DNA of 33,985 bases, taken from NCBI GenBank assembly GCA_937959395.1, contig CALGLR010000034.1:1-33985 (forward strand). The letters run 5' to 3'. The notes under the pieces are model-generated. The model ran no database searches, was not told the DNA's origin, and saw only the letters and a program-made list of their open reading frames with translations. Source of the stretch: an uncultured Flavobacteriaceae bacterium. Its GTDB lineage: Bacteria; Bacteroidota; Bacteroidia; Flavobacteriales; Flavobacteriaceae. Below, piece after piece: positions 17,206 to 25,088 of this stretch (its first letter is position 1; the number at the start of each line of letters is the position of its first letter). The position numbers were made by a program, and so were the translations under genes.

Positions 17206-18372
17206 TTAGACGGTTTGCATAATTGAAGCAATACCGTTTGATAGTTTTTTAAAATCTTCAGCGGTATTGTATAAGTGGCACGAAATACGAATGTAATTAC
17301 CTCTAAATGACACGAAAATGTTTTGTTTAACAAATTCAGCTTTTAATAATTCTTTATCAACATTTTTAGGTAATTCTACTCCAAATAAATGATGTGCTCT
17401 ATCTTCATTGTTTTCAATATGACAGCCTAGTTTTTTTAATTCGATAACGGCGTCTTTAGAAATTGTTTTACAATAGTCTTGTATTGCAACTGGTGTCCAT
17501 TCAATAACTTGTTTTAAAGCTTCAATTTGCATTTGAATATAAATGAAATTACCACTCTCTCCTACAGAATACCTATTGGCTAGTGGTTTATACTTATCTT
17601 CATATTGGGTTAATCCCGATAGATTTTCACTTCCTAATCGATTAGACCAATTTTCTTCAAGTGGCGTTCCGTTATCAAAATAAGAACTAAAATAAGCATA
17701 ACCAGAACCATAAGGGCCAAATAACCACTTATAGCCTGCGCAAATAAGTGCATCTGGTTGTATGTCTTCAACAGAAAAAGGAAGCGCACCCAAAGATTGG
17801 CTTCCATCTATAATTAAAAGTGCGTTATGCTTTTTTGTTTTCTCTCGAATAGCTTTTAAATTAAAAAGTGTGCCATTTGCCCAATGTATATTTCCCATTG
17901 CAACAAGAGCAGTATTATCAGTAATGGCTTCTAAAATATTAGTATTCCATTGTTTGCCACCATTTAATTTAGAATTAGGTTGTTTAACGACTTTAAGAGT
18001 GGCATCATATTTTTCAACCAATCGTTTCCAAACATAAATATTACTAGGAAATTGTTCTTCAATAACTAGAACTTCATCTCCTTTATTAAGTGTTATATTA
18101 TTTGCAACCGTTCCTAATCCATAGGATACAGAAGGTATTGTAACCACACGATTATAATCTGGTGCTTCGATAAGTTTAGCAAATAGTTTTTTTACTTCAA
18201 TTACAGGATCAAAAAAGTGTGAACTCGGTATTAAGAAGGGTTTACTTTTTTCTTTAATAGCTCTAATTCCTGCTTCTTCAATTGCTTTAAAAGAAGGGGA
18301 TAGGCTAGCTATATTTAAATAGGTAACCGTTTCTGGAATAGAAAATAATTGTTTTTGGTTTTGTAGTGGCAT
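17206..18372 (-). CDS. class V aminotransferase-fold PLP enzyme
   Basis: 388 aa. The Schiff-base lysine is Lys215 in CAGYKWLFGPYGSG, the PLP-contacting Asp189 and Gln192 lie in IIDGSQSLG, and a substrate-site motif NRYSVGESGNFIY follows. This is the isopenicillin-N-epimerase/cysteine-desulfurase-like class. There is no clear mobile catalytic Cys loop of SufS, so desulfurase activity is doubtful and the substrate is unknown. It is the first gene of an operon with the Nudix and PrsW-like genes. The upstream region holds the tandem 161-bp repeat. Confidence 0.88.
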   Translation of the reverse strand: MPLQNQKQLFSIPETVTYLNIASLSPSFKAIEEAGIRAIKEKSKPFLIPSSHFFDPVIEVKKLFAKLIEAPDYNRVVTIPSVSYGLGTVANNITLNKGDEVLVIEEQFPSNIYVWKRLVEKYDATLKVVKQPNSKLNGGKQWNTNILEAITDNTALVAMGNIHWANGTLFNLKAIREKTKKHNALLIIDGSQSLGALPFSVEDIQPDALICAGYKWLFGPYGSGYAYFSSYFDNGTPLEENWSNRLGSENLSGLTQYEDKYKPLANRYSVGESGNFIYIQMQIEALKQVIEWTPVAIQDYCKTISKDAVIELKKLGCHIENNEDRAHHLFGVELPKNVDKELLKAEFVKQNIFVSFRGNYIRISCHLYNTAEDFKKLSNGIASIMQTV

Positions 18373-18440
18373 GGTATGATGTGTTTTTTGCCGTTTTAAA
18401 TTATGCGCAACTCTCGTGTTTTATACTTTTCGTTTATCAG

Positions 18441-18589
18441 AACATCCATCCCTAACCCTTCCTTCGAAGGAAGGGAACTCGAATGGCTCTACTTTTGTAT
18501 GCTAGAATGAATAAGATCCATTTTCAACTCTTCTTTTAAAGGAAAGTAGTTCAAAAGTCTCCCTTTGAAGGGAGATTTAGAGGGATGTT
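18441..18589. repeat. 149-bp palindromic element, tandem copy 1
   Basis: Begins AACATCCATCCCTAA and ends TTAGAGGGATGTT, imperfect terminal inverted repeats. Inside are a 20-bp perfect palindrome (CCCTTCCTTC / GAAGGAAGGG, 18457-18476) and a second hairpin TCTCCCTT / AAGGGAGA near the right end. It has no coding capacity. Together with copy 2 it fills most of the 405-bp gap between the M42 and aminotransferase genes. Confidence 0.85.
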
Positions 18590-18601
18590 ATTTTATTGAA
18601 A

Positions 18602-18750
18602 AACATCCATCCCTAACCCTTCCTTCAAAGGAAGGGAACTCGAACGGCTTTACTTTTGCTTGTTTGGATATAAAACTACCTATCCATACTATTCTTTTAA
18701 AGGAAAGTAGCTCAAAAGTCTCCCTTTGAAGGGAGATTTAGAGGGATGTT
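18602..18750. repeat. 149-bp palindromic element, tandem copy 2
   Basis: Exactly the same length as copy 1 and offset by 161 bp, with matching terminal and inner palindromes (TTCAAAGG replaces TTCGAAGG). The central 50 bp differ most between copies. The 12-bp spacer after copy 1 is also similar to the sequence after copy 2, so the duplicated unit is 161 bp. Confidence 0.85.
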
Positions 18751-18777
18751 GTTTTATTTAACAACTATAAATCGTTT

Positions 18778-19866
18778 TTATTTAAAATAACTAAATGTTT
18801 CGCCGTCTTTAATGTTTAATAAACTTTCATAAATTAGTTTAATTACATTTTCAACATCGTCTCTGTGAACCGTTTCTACAGTGGTATGCATGTAACGTAA
18901 TGGTAATGATATTAAAGCCGATGCAACACCGCCATTACTATAAGCAAAAGCATCTGTATCTGTTCCTGTAGCTCTTGATAATGCAGCACGTTGAAAAGGT
19001 ATTTTCTTAGCTTCAGCTGTATCAGTAATTAAATCGCGTAATTTTTGCTGAACAGCAGGAGCATAAGCAATTACGGGACCTTTACCAATTTCGGCTTGAC
19101 CTTGAATTTTTTGATTAATCATAGGTGTTGTTGTATCATGAGTTACATCGGTCACAATAGCCACATTAGGCTTAATGGTTTCGGTAATCATTTGTGCACC
19201 ACGTAATCCTATTTCTTCTTGTACTGAATTCGTAATATAAAGGCCAAAAGGCAACGTTTTCTTATTTTCTTTTAATAAACGTGCGACTTCAGCAATCATA
19301 AAACCACCCATTCTATTATCTAAAGCGCGACAAACAAAATTAGTTTTGTTTAGAATATGAAATTCATCCGGATACGTAATAACACATCCAATATGAACGC
19401 CTAGTTTTTCTACTTCTTCTTTGGTTTTACAACCACAGTCTATAAAAATATTGTCAGGCTTTGGCGGTTCTTCTTTCGCTCTGCTTCTAGTATGAATTGC
19501 TGGCCAACCAAATACGCCTTTAACAATACCCTTTTTGGTATGTATGTTTACTATTTTACTTGGTGCAATTTGGTGATCACTTCCTCCATTACGAATAACG
19601 TAAATAAGCCCTTTGTCACTTATATAATTAACATACCAAGAAATTTCATCGGCATGACCTTCTATAACTACTTTATATTTTGCTTTTGGATTAATAACAC
19701 CTACGGCAGTACCATACGTATCGGTAAAAAACTCATCTACATAAGGTTTTAAATAATCCATCCAGATTTTTTGTCCGTCCCACTCGTAACCGGTAGGAGC
19801 TGCATTATTTAAATATTTTTCAAGAAAGTCCATCGACTTTTTATTAAGTATGCTCTTTTTAGCCAT
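18778..19866 (-). CDS. M42-family metallopeptidase (TET-type aminopeptidase)
   Basis: A 362-aa cytosolic binuclear zinc aminopeptidase of the glutamyl-aminopeptidase/endoglucanase-M group. Metal and catalytic residues are visible: His71 in EGHADEI, Asp183 in ALDNRMGG, Glu217/Glu218 in SVQEEIGLRG, Asp240 in IVTDVTHD, and the late His in LRYMHTTVETVHRDDV. M42 enzymes usually form dodecameric tetrahedra that degrade peptides. It is divergent from the DUF4294 gene and followed by the repeat-filled gap. Confidence 0.93.
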   Translation of the reverse strand: MAKKSILNKKSMDFLEKYLNNAAPTGYEWDGQKIWMDYLKPYVDEFFTDTYGTAVGVINPKAKYKVVIEGHADEISWYVNYISDKGLIYVIRNGGSDHQIAPSKIVNIHTKKGIVKGVFGWPAIHTRSRAKEEPPKPDNIFIDCGCKTKEEVEKLGVHIGCVITYPDEFHILNKTNFVCRALDNRMGGFMIAEVARLLKENKKTLPFGLYITNSVQEEIGLRGAQMITETIKPNVAIVTDVTHDTTTPMINQKIQGQAEIGKGPVIAYAPAVQQKLRDLITDTAEAKKIPFQRAALSRATGTDTDAFAYSNGGVASALISLPLRYMHTTVETVHRDDVENVIKLIYESLLNIKDGETFSYFK

Positions 19867-20007
19867 ATTTTTTAAATTTTCACTAAAATAAGAATATTCA
19901 CAAGAATTTAATAGTTAGCAATGACATAATTAGTAATTTAGCTATATCCCATTTTATATTAAAAAGAACCTGAAAAAGTTTGGAATGGTTTTAGCATTCC
20001 TTGAATT

Positions 20008-20709
20008 ATGAAAATTTTAAATTACCTATTTTTAGTCTTCCCGTTTGTATTGTTTGCACAAGAAGACCCCGTTCGAGAAGAATCTGATCCTACTATAGTA
20101 AAAGAATACGTTATTATAGAAGGCGATTCTATACCTAGAGAAGCTATAGATTTAGACGAGGTTTTATTATTGCATAAACTTAAGTTTGATGGGAAACAAG
20201 ACCGTAGACGTTACCTAATTCTTCGCCGAAAAACTATAAAAGTATATCCTTATGCTAAATTAGCTGCAGAGCGTTTAGAAGAGCTTACTAAAGAATTGGA
20301 GGAGATAAAAAAAACTAGGAAAAAGAAAAAGCATGCTAAAAAAGCACAAAAATATATTGAAGAAAAATTCTCTGCAGAACTTAAAAAACTAACGAAAACA
20401 GAAGGGCAAATATTAGTAAAACTTATTAATAGGCAGACAGGACGTACTGCTTTTGATTTAATTAAAGAGTTGAGAAGTGGTTGGCGCGCCTTTTGGTTTA
20501 ATAATACGGCAAGCTTATTTAGTATTTCTTTAAAGAAAGAATTTGATCCTGAAAACGAAAAAGAAGATTATTTAATTGAAGATATTTTGCAGCGTAATTT
20601 TCAAAACGGACGATTAATAGAACAAAAACCAGCTATAGATTTTGATTTTTTTGCTTTAACCGAGAAGTGGTTAAATGGAGATGATAATACCGAAACACCT
20701 AAGCAATAA
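20008..20709 (+). CDS. DUF4294 protein, exported
   Basis: 233 aa with a signal peptide ending near FAQ (residue 18). A conserved central block with IEGDSIPREAIDLDEV, RRRYLILRRKTIKVYPYAKLAAERL and GRTAFDLIKELRSGWRAFWFN identifies the Bacteroidota-specific DUF4294 family. A strongly basic helical stretch (about 90-130) separates the conserved halves. Function unknown. Its TAA directly abuts the ATG of the HlyIII gene (20709/20710), so the two are translationally coupled. Confidence 0.85.
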   Translation: MKILNYLFLVFPFVLFAQEDPVREESDPTIVKEYVIIEGDSIPREAIDLDEVLLLHKLKFDGKQDRRRYLILRRKTIKVYPYAKLAAERLEELTKELEEIKKTRKKKKHAKKAQKYIEEKFSAELKKLTKTEGQILVKLINRQTGRTAFDLIKELRSGWRAFWFNNTASLFSISLKKEFDPENEKEDYLIEDILQRNFQNGRLIEQKPAIDFDFFALTEKWLNGDDNTETPKQ

Positions 20710-21336
20710 ATGATAGCTCAAACACCTAAAGAAGAACGTTTAAATGTTTTAACCCATGGTGTTGGCGCTTTATTAGGAGTCGTAGGTTTAGTATTACTTA
20801 TTCTTAAAGATTCACAAAAGACAGATTGGAGTCTATTTAGTGTTATTGTTTATGGGCTATCCATTATTATACTTTTTACAGCTTCCACATTATACCATTA
20901 TGTTACTAAGATAAAACGAAAGCACTATTTTAGAGTTCTTGATCATATAAGTATTTACATTCTTATTGCTGGAACATATACTCCCGTATTACTTATTAGT
21001 TTAGAAAAAAGCTTAGGTTGGCCTTTGTTTTGGGCAGTTTGGGGTATTGCGGCATTTGGAGTGGTGTTAAAACTGTTTTTTACTGGTAGGTTTACGTTAT
21101 TTTCTACATTATTATATTTAGTTATGGGGTGGTTAATCGTGTTTGATTTTTCAGCGCTTTCAGAAATAATGCACCCTAACGGAATATTATTATTAATGGC
21201 TGGAGGAATCTCTTATACTGTTGGTATTGTATTTTTCTTAGTTAACAAAATACCTTATAATCATGTGATTTGGCATTTATTTGTATTAGCTGGTGCCATT
21301 TTTCACTTTTTTATGATACTGAATTTTGTGGTTTAG
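20710..21336 (+). CDS. HlyIII / PAQR-family membrane protein
   Basis: 208 aa with seven hydrophobic helices. PAQR signature residues are Ser59 and His63 in FTASTLYHY, Asp78-His79 in LDHISIYILIAGTYTP, and His185/His189 in HVIWHLFVLAG. Members are metal-dependent hydrolase-like membrane proteins; bacterial ones have been linked to membrane homeostasis, while the historic hemolysin label is weak. It is co-translated with the DUF4294 gene and ends 16 bp from the convergent sigma-factor gene. Confidence 0.9.
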   Translation: MIAQTPKEERLNVLTHGVGALLGVVGLVLLILKDSQKTDWSLFSVIVYGLSIIILFTASTLYHYVTKIKRKHYFRVLDHISIYILIAGTYTPVLLISLEKSLGWPLFWAVWGIAAFGVVLKLFFTGRFTLFSTLLYLVMGWLIVFDFSALSEIMHPNGILLLMAGGISYTVGIVFFLVNKIPYNHVIWHLFVLAGAIFHFFMILNFVV

Positions 21337-21352
21337 ATTTTGAAATTCACTT

Positions 21353-22594
21353 TTATTCTAGCAATAACCTCAATCTCTTCTTTTGTAAATACTCTTTTTC
21401 AAGATTATTATTCACAGTATCTATAGCGAGATCTATATTCGTAATTGCTTTTTTGAAATTGTTTATAGCTGTGTAATAATCGGCTAGCGTACCATAATAT
21501 AAATAAGACCGTTGTGCAAAATTATCTGGTTGTAGTTGGTCGAGATGTTTTTTTGCGGTTTTATAATCTTTGATTTGAAGACAAATTACAGCCATAGTTA
21601 AAACATGAGAAGGCATGGGTTGTATTGTATGTAAACATTGGTACCAATATAAAACCTTATCCCAATTGGTGTTTTCAAAACTTGAGGCGCGCACATGTTC
21701 TGCAGCAATCGCCGCTTCATAATGATAAGAAGAAAATTTATCTTGCTCTACAGCTTTATTCATCATCGTGTTTCCTAATTCTACTAAAGGAAAATGCCAT
21801 TTACTACGATCTTGAGTCTTTAAATCTAAGAGTTCATTATCGGCATTAGTTTTAGTGTCTAAACGTGCTGCATGAAAACACATTAATGCAAATAAGGCAT
21901 AACTCGAAGGTATACGAGTTAATTTGTTTTTAAGTAACATTTGGCTTAAACGCATCGCTTCACCACATAACTCTTTTTGTATTAGTTTTTCTTTTTTATT
22001 AGAATGAAAACCTTCATTAAAAATAAGATATAGGACCTCCATAACACTATTCAATCTTTCAGGTAATGATTTACCTTGCGGAATAGTGAATTTTAAGTCT
22101 TCTGTTTTTATAACCTTTCGAGCTCGGAGTAGTCGTTTTTTTATGGTTTCTTCTTTTGTTAATAATGCTGAAGCTATTTCTTTAATACTAAATCCTGATA
22201 CTGTTTTTAAAGCAAACGAAATGCGATCTCTAGGGTCTAATCTAGGGTGACAGGCCGTAAAAATCATTCGTAATTGAGCGTCTTCAATTTCGGTATCTAA
22301 AAACAGTTCGTTAATGGCAATAGCATTTGTACTGTAATTAAAATCTGGAACATGCTTTTTCTCAGCTTTTAGAGTTCTAAAAATATCTAAAACTCTGTTT
22401 TTTGCTGCTTTTGTTAGCCATGCCTCAGGGTTTTCGGGCTGTTGAGCTTGCCATTTTGTAGTCGCTTTGATAAAAGTATCTTGTACGGCATCTTCAATAA
22501 TTTCAAGATGAGATAATCCAAAAATACGAGTTAATACAGAAACCATCTTTCCGCTATGTGAGCGAAAAAGATGGTCTATAATTTCATGTTTCAT
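21353..22594 (-). CDS. ECF42-type RNA polymerase sigma factor with C-terminal extension
   Basis: About 413 aa from the ATG at 22594 (MKHEIIDHLFR). That start gives a 4-nt gap to the upstream gene; an in-frame ATG at 22609 would overlap it by 11 nt. Numbering here is from 22609. Sigma region 2 is at about 12-80 (AVQDTFIKA) and region 4 at about 108-168, with a helix-turn-helix GFSIKEIASALL. The VLYLIFNEGF signature follows, then a helical DUF6596 region and a TPR-like C-terminus (about 330-415). This architecture and the adjacent DGPF/YCII gene are the hallmark of the ECF42 group, which uses the extension instead of an anti-sigma factor. Confidence 0.9.
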   Translation of the reverse strand: MKHEIIDHLFRSHSGKMVSVLTRIFGLSHLEIIEDAVQDTFIKATTKWQAQQPENPEAWLTKAAKNRVLDIFRTLKAEKKHVPDFNYSTNAIAINELFLDTEIEDAQLRMIFTACHPRLDPRDRISFALKTVSGFSIKEIASALLTKEETIKKRLLRARKVIKTEDLKFTIPQGKSLPERLNSVMEVLYLIFNEGFHSNKKEKLIQKELCGEAMRLSQMLLKNKLTRIPSSYALFALMCFHAARLDTKTNADNELLDLKTQDRSKWHFPLVELGNTMMNKAVEQDKFSSYHYEAAIAAEHVRASSFENTNWDKVLYWYQCLHTIQPMPSHVLTMAVICLQIKDYKTAKKHLDQLQPDNFAQRSYLYYGTLADYYTAINNFKKAITNIDLAIDTVNNNLEKEYLQKKRLRLLLE

Positions 22595-22598
22595 TTGA

Positions 22599-22946
22599 TT
22601 AACGATCAAAAACCATTATTTCACGAATCTCAACTGTTCCTCCAAGATCATAATCTGGATAATCTTTAGCAATGTCTTGAACGGCATCAAAGTCTTTGGC
22701 TTCAACAATATAGTAGCCACCTACAATTTCTTTTACTTCTGCTGAGGTTAAATCTGTAACCGTACGATTTTCACCAACTACACGACGAATATTAGGAGTT
22801 AAAGCATTACCGCCTCTAAGTACACCAGCTTCTCCCATTTTGTTTCCCCAAGCAAACCATTTGTTCATACGGTTTTCCATTTCTTCTTGCGAGAGTCCTA
22901 AATCTGCATAATCGTTACTAACGAAAATCATCATAAATTCTTTCAT
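22599..22946 (-). CDS. YCII-related / DGPF-domain protein
   Basis: 115 aa of the small ferredoxin-like YCII fold (KEFMMIFVSND start, then a central GGYYIVEAKDFDAVQDIAKD). Such proteins accompany ECF42 sigma factors across phyla and are often their regulon members. Their biochemical activity is not established. It is the first gene of a two-gene operon with the sigma factor. A TAAATTTG -7 element lies about 42 bp upstream. Confidence 0.9.
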   Translation of the reverse strand: MKEFMMIFVSNDYADLGLSQEEMENRMNKWFAWGNKMGEAGVLRGGNALTPNIRRVVGENRTVTDLTSAEVKEIVGGYYIVEAKDFDAVQDIAKDYPDYDLGGTVEIREIMVFDR

Positions 22947-22987
22947 AATTTTATGTTTTTAAATTATTATACTTATAAGACGTTTGT

Positions 22988-22995
22988 CAAATTTA
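22988..22995 (-). promoter_or_regulatory. -7 promoter element for the DGPF-sigma operon
   Basis: TAAATTTG on the minus strand matches TAnnTTTG and predicts a 35-nt leader. If the operon is autoregulated by its own ECF42 factor, a different motif would be expected upstream; none could be identified by eye. Confidence 0.4.
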
Positions 22996-23046
22996 AAAAG
23001 AGGACACCATTTAAAATTATTTTTTTTGATTTTTGTTTCCTCTTAG

Positions 23047-23637
23047 TTATTTTAAGATCTTCAATGCAGGTTTATACTTGAACGTTTTTTTATTATAAAC
23101 TCTAATTGCATTATAAATAATCATAATTATATTATATATATACATAACTATAAGTGGTATGTATATCATATTCATTGTGGTTTTTAAATTAGAGAATAAT
23201 GAATTAAAACCACCAAACAGAGCTATAATTAAAAAAGCATAGTATATAAACAATAGGAGTGTCCAAGATATTTGAAAGTTAAGTAGTGCTTTGCCTAACT
23301 CGTTAACATTTTTTAATTTATCTTTTTTAGAGATCCATAATATCAAAGGAATTATAATACCTAATATTGGAAAAAATAAAAAACCAAGTGCAGATAGACT
23401 CATTAATGTTAAATAGTTTTGGTCTTCTTGAATTTTCCAGTCAATAATTTCATCTGGAGTTGTATTAAGAGCTAAAGCTAATCTTTTCATTGTATCTCCT
23501 CTAGGGACAGATTCATTATTTTCAATACGCTGAATTGTTCTTAAGCTTAATCCAGATTCTTCTGCTAATAGCTCTTGAGAAAACCCTTTTCTATTTCTTA
23601 ATTCTTTTAATCTTTGTGATAAATTGGAATCGTTCAT
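23047..23637 (-). CDS. XRE-type regulator fused to membrane helices (DUF4870-like)
   Basis: 196 aa. Residues 6-62 are a canonical HTH_3 domain (LKELRNRKGFSQELLAEESGLSLRTIQRIE). After a short linker (DEIIDWKIQEDQ) come hydrophobic segments at about 76-100, 113-140 and 150-180 with ISKKDKLKNVNELGKALLNFQ between them, a DUF4870-type layout. A membrane-tethered DNA-binding protein is implied; the signal sensed is unknown. It stands alone between the DGPF operon and the DUF4268 gene. Upstream of it is TAATCTTTG, one base longer than the -7 consensus. Confidence 0.85.
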   Translation of the reverse strand: MNDSNLSQRLKELRNRKGFSQELLAEESGLSLRTIQRIENNESVPRGDTMKRLALALNTTPDEIIDWKIQEDQNYLTLMSLSALGFLFFPILGIIIPLILWISKKDKLKNVNELGKALLNFQISWTLLLFIYYAFLIIALFGGFNSLFSNLKTTMNMIYIPLIVMYIYNIIMIIYNAIRVYNKKTFKYKPALKILK

Positions 23638-23769
23638 TTTTAATTTAATTTAGGGCAAAGATTAAAAGAATTCAGTATTCATGTAACGACATCTTCCCGA
23701 CAATTTTACGACATCTTTGTCTAAAGGCTTGTTTTGTTGAGTTTTAAGGATGATTTGAATGTGTAATTA

Positions 23770-24195
23770 TTATTTAATAACATCCTTATACTCTTCAAAA
23801 AACAATTCAAACAAATTCATTTTTTCATTGAAGAATTCCATTACTTCTCTCCAGTGGTTTTTATTATGAATATTAACCTTTTGTTCTAAAGGCACATAAA
23901 TACGAGAGATTTCTTTGCCATTATCTAAATAAAATTCTTCTTCAAAAATAGCTTCTGGTAAATATTCGTTTCTTAATATTGATTTTAAAGACTGTAGTTT
24001 TTCCCAGTAATTAATACGGTTTTCGAGATTGTCTTCTAAATCTAGCGAGACATGAGCTGTTTTATTATCAAAATGAAATTTAAAACTAAATCCTTTAATT
24101 TTAGTGTTATAAAGTATCCATTTTCTTGGAAATGATTTTCCAAGACTGGTCCAGAATAATTGTTTTATTTGTTTCGATTCTTCTTTTGAAAACAT
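23770..24195 (-). CDS. DUF4268-family protein
   Basis: About 141 aa from the ATG at 24195 (MFSKEESKQIK); an in-frame TTG at 24204 lies inside the heptamer repeat and is unlikely. The protein is soluble and charged, with FWTSLGKSF..KWILYNTKIKGFSFKFHFD near the N-terminus and WREVMEFFNEKMN near the end, the pattern of the Bacteroidota DUF4268 family. Some DUF4268 domains occur with nuclease-like proteins, but function here is unknown. Its 5' region carries eight perfect heptamers starting 7 bp before the ATG. Confidence 0.75.
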   Translation of the reverse strand: MFSKEESKQIKQLFWTSLGKSFPRKWILYNTKIKGFSFKFHFDNKTAHVSLDLEDNLENRINYWEKLQSLKSILRNEYLPEAIFEEEFYLDNGKEISRIYVPLEQKVNIHNKNHWREVMEFFNEKMNLFELFFEEYKDVIK

Positions 24196-24201
24196 CTTTT
24201 T

Positions 24202-24261
24202 CAATTAACAATTAACAATTAACAATTAACAATTAACAATTAACAATTAACAATTAACAAT
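24202..24261. repeat. heptanucleotide tandem repeat
   Basis: Eight perfect copies of CAATTAA (24202-24257) plus a partial ninth (CAAT). On the minus strand the unit reads TTAATTG. The array lies directly before the start codon of the DUF4268 gene, in the expected leader. Confidence 0.95.
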
Positions 24262-24419
24262 GTGCAAAATTGTGTTTATGTGACTATAGTTTACTTTAAT
24301 TGACTCCATTGTTAAAAATAGTAATAATTGTTTTTTTATTTATTATCCTTTTGCGCATTCCAAAAATTTAAGAATTGAGTAAGAATTGTTAAGTGTTCAT
24401 TGCTAATTGCACATTGTTA
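24255..24419. repeat. 13-bp inverted repeats flanking a gap
   Basis: TAACAATGTGCAA at 24255-24267 and its exact complement TTGCACATTGTTA at 24407-24419 flank 139 bp. The right copy contains the TAA stop of the ZIP gene; the left copy abuts the heptamer array. The enclosed DNA is AT-rich and has no gene. Confidence 0.7.
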
Positions 24420-25088
24420 TATAAAATAAGCAATAACCACAGCAATTATTATCGTACTCAATTTAGCAATATTAAATTTATGACCTTCATTACTTTCAAA
24501 TAAAATTGTAGTAGAGATATGTAAAAAGATACCAATAACAATGGCCGATAATTCGTAATAATACGTTTTTACAATTTCAAAGTTTTGAGATAATAATACA
24601 CCTAATGGTGTCATTAAGGCAAATAATAATAAGAATAAAACAACTTTTGTTTTGCTCAATTTTGAAGCCATAAAAAAGGTTGATAATATAATGGCTATTG
24701 GTAGTTTATGAATAATGATACCGTATATTAAATTATGATGCGTATCAATAGGAATGCCTTCTAAAATACTATGAATACTTAAACTTATAAATAATAACCA
24801 CGGAAACTCTTTAGTTTCTTTGCTTACATGAACGTGGCCATGTTCAGCTCCTTTTGAAAAGAATTCTAATATAATTTGTAATAGAATTCCCATCATTATA
24901 AACAAACCAACTTGATTACTTTTTTTTTGATAGACCTCTGGAAGGTAATCAAAAACAGTAATAGATAATAGGAAAGCCCCACTAAAAGCCAGCAATAACT
25001 TTAAATGTTTTGGTTGTTTCGGTTTTAGTATAAAAACAACTAAGAATCCTAATAAAACTGATAATATTGGTGAAATGATATTTAACAT
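24417..25088 (-). CDS. ZIP-family metal transporter
   Basis: A 223-aa inner-membrane permease with about seven or eight helices. The binuclear metal-site motifs of ZIP helices IV and V are seen: His106-Ser-x-x-Glu-Gly in HSILEGIPI, and His127 in HKLPIAI. A short His-rich loop EHGHVH (82-87) precedes them. Likely imports Zn2+ or a similar divalent ion. The ATG directly follows the TAG of the methyltransferase gene (25089/25088), so the two are coupled. It is slightly short for the family (usually about 250 aa). Confidence 0.9.
   Translation of the reverse strand: MLNIISPILSVLLGFLVVFILKPKQPKHLKLLLAFSGAFLLSITVFDYLPEVYQKKSNQVGLFIMMGILLQIILEFFSKGAEHGHVHVSKETKEFPWLLFISLSIHSILEGIPIDTHHNLIYGIIIHKLPIAIILSTFFMASKLSKTKVVLFLLLFALMTPLGVLLSQNFEIVKTYYYELSAIVIGIFLHISTTILFESNEGHKFNIAKLSTIIIAVVIAYFI

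Noticed and set aside
18441-18750. Insertion sequence or CRISPR
   Set aside because: There is no transposase frame, the copies are direct tandem units with internal hairpins, and there are no variable spacers of uniform length.
23630-23672. Standard -7 promoter element for the XRE gene
   Set aside because: The sequence reads TAATCTTTG, with three instead of two bases between TA and TTTG, so it was noted but not listed as a promoter.
24202-24261. CRISPR-like array
   Set aside because: The repeats are contiguous 7-mers without spacers, and no cas genes are present.
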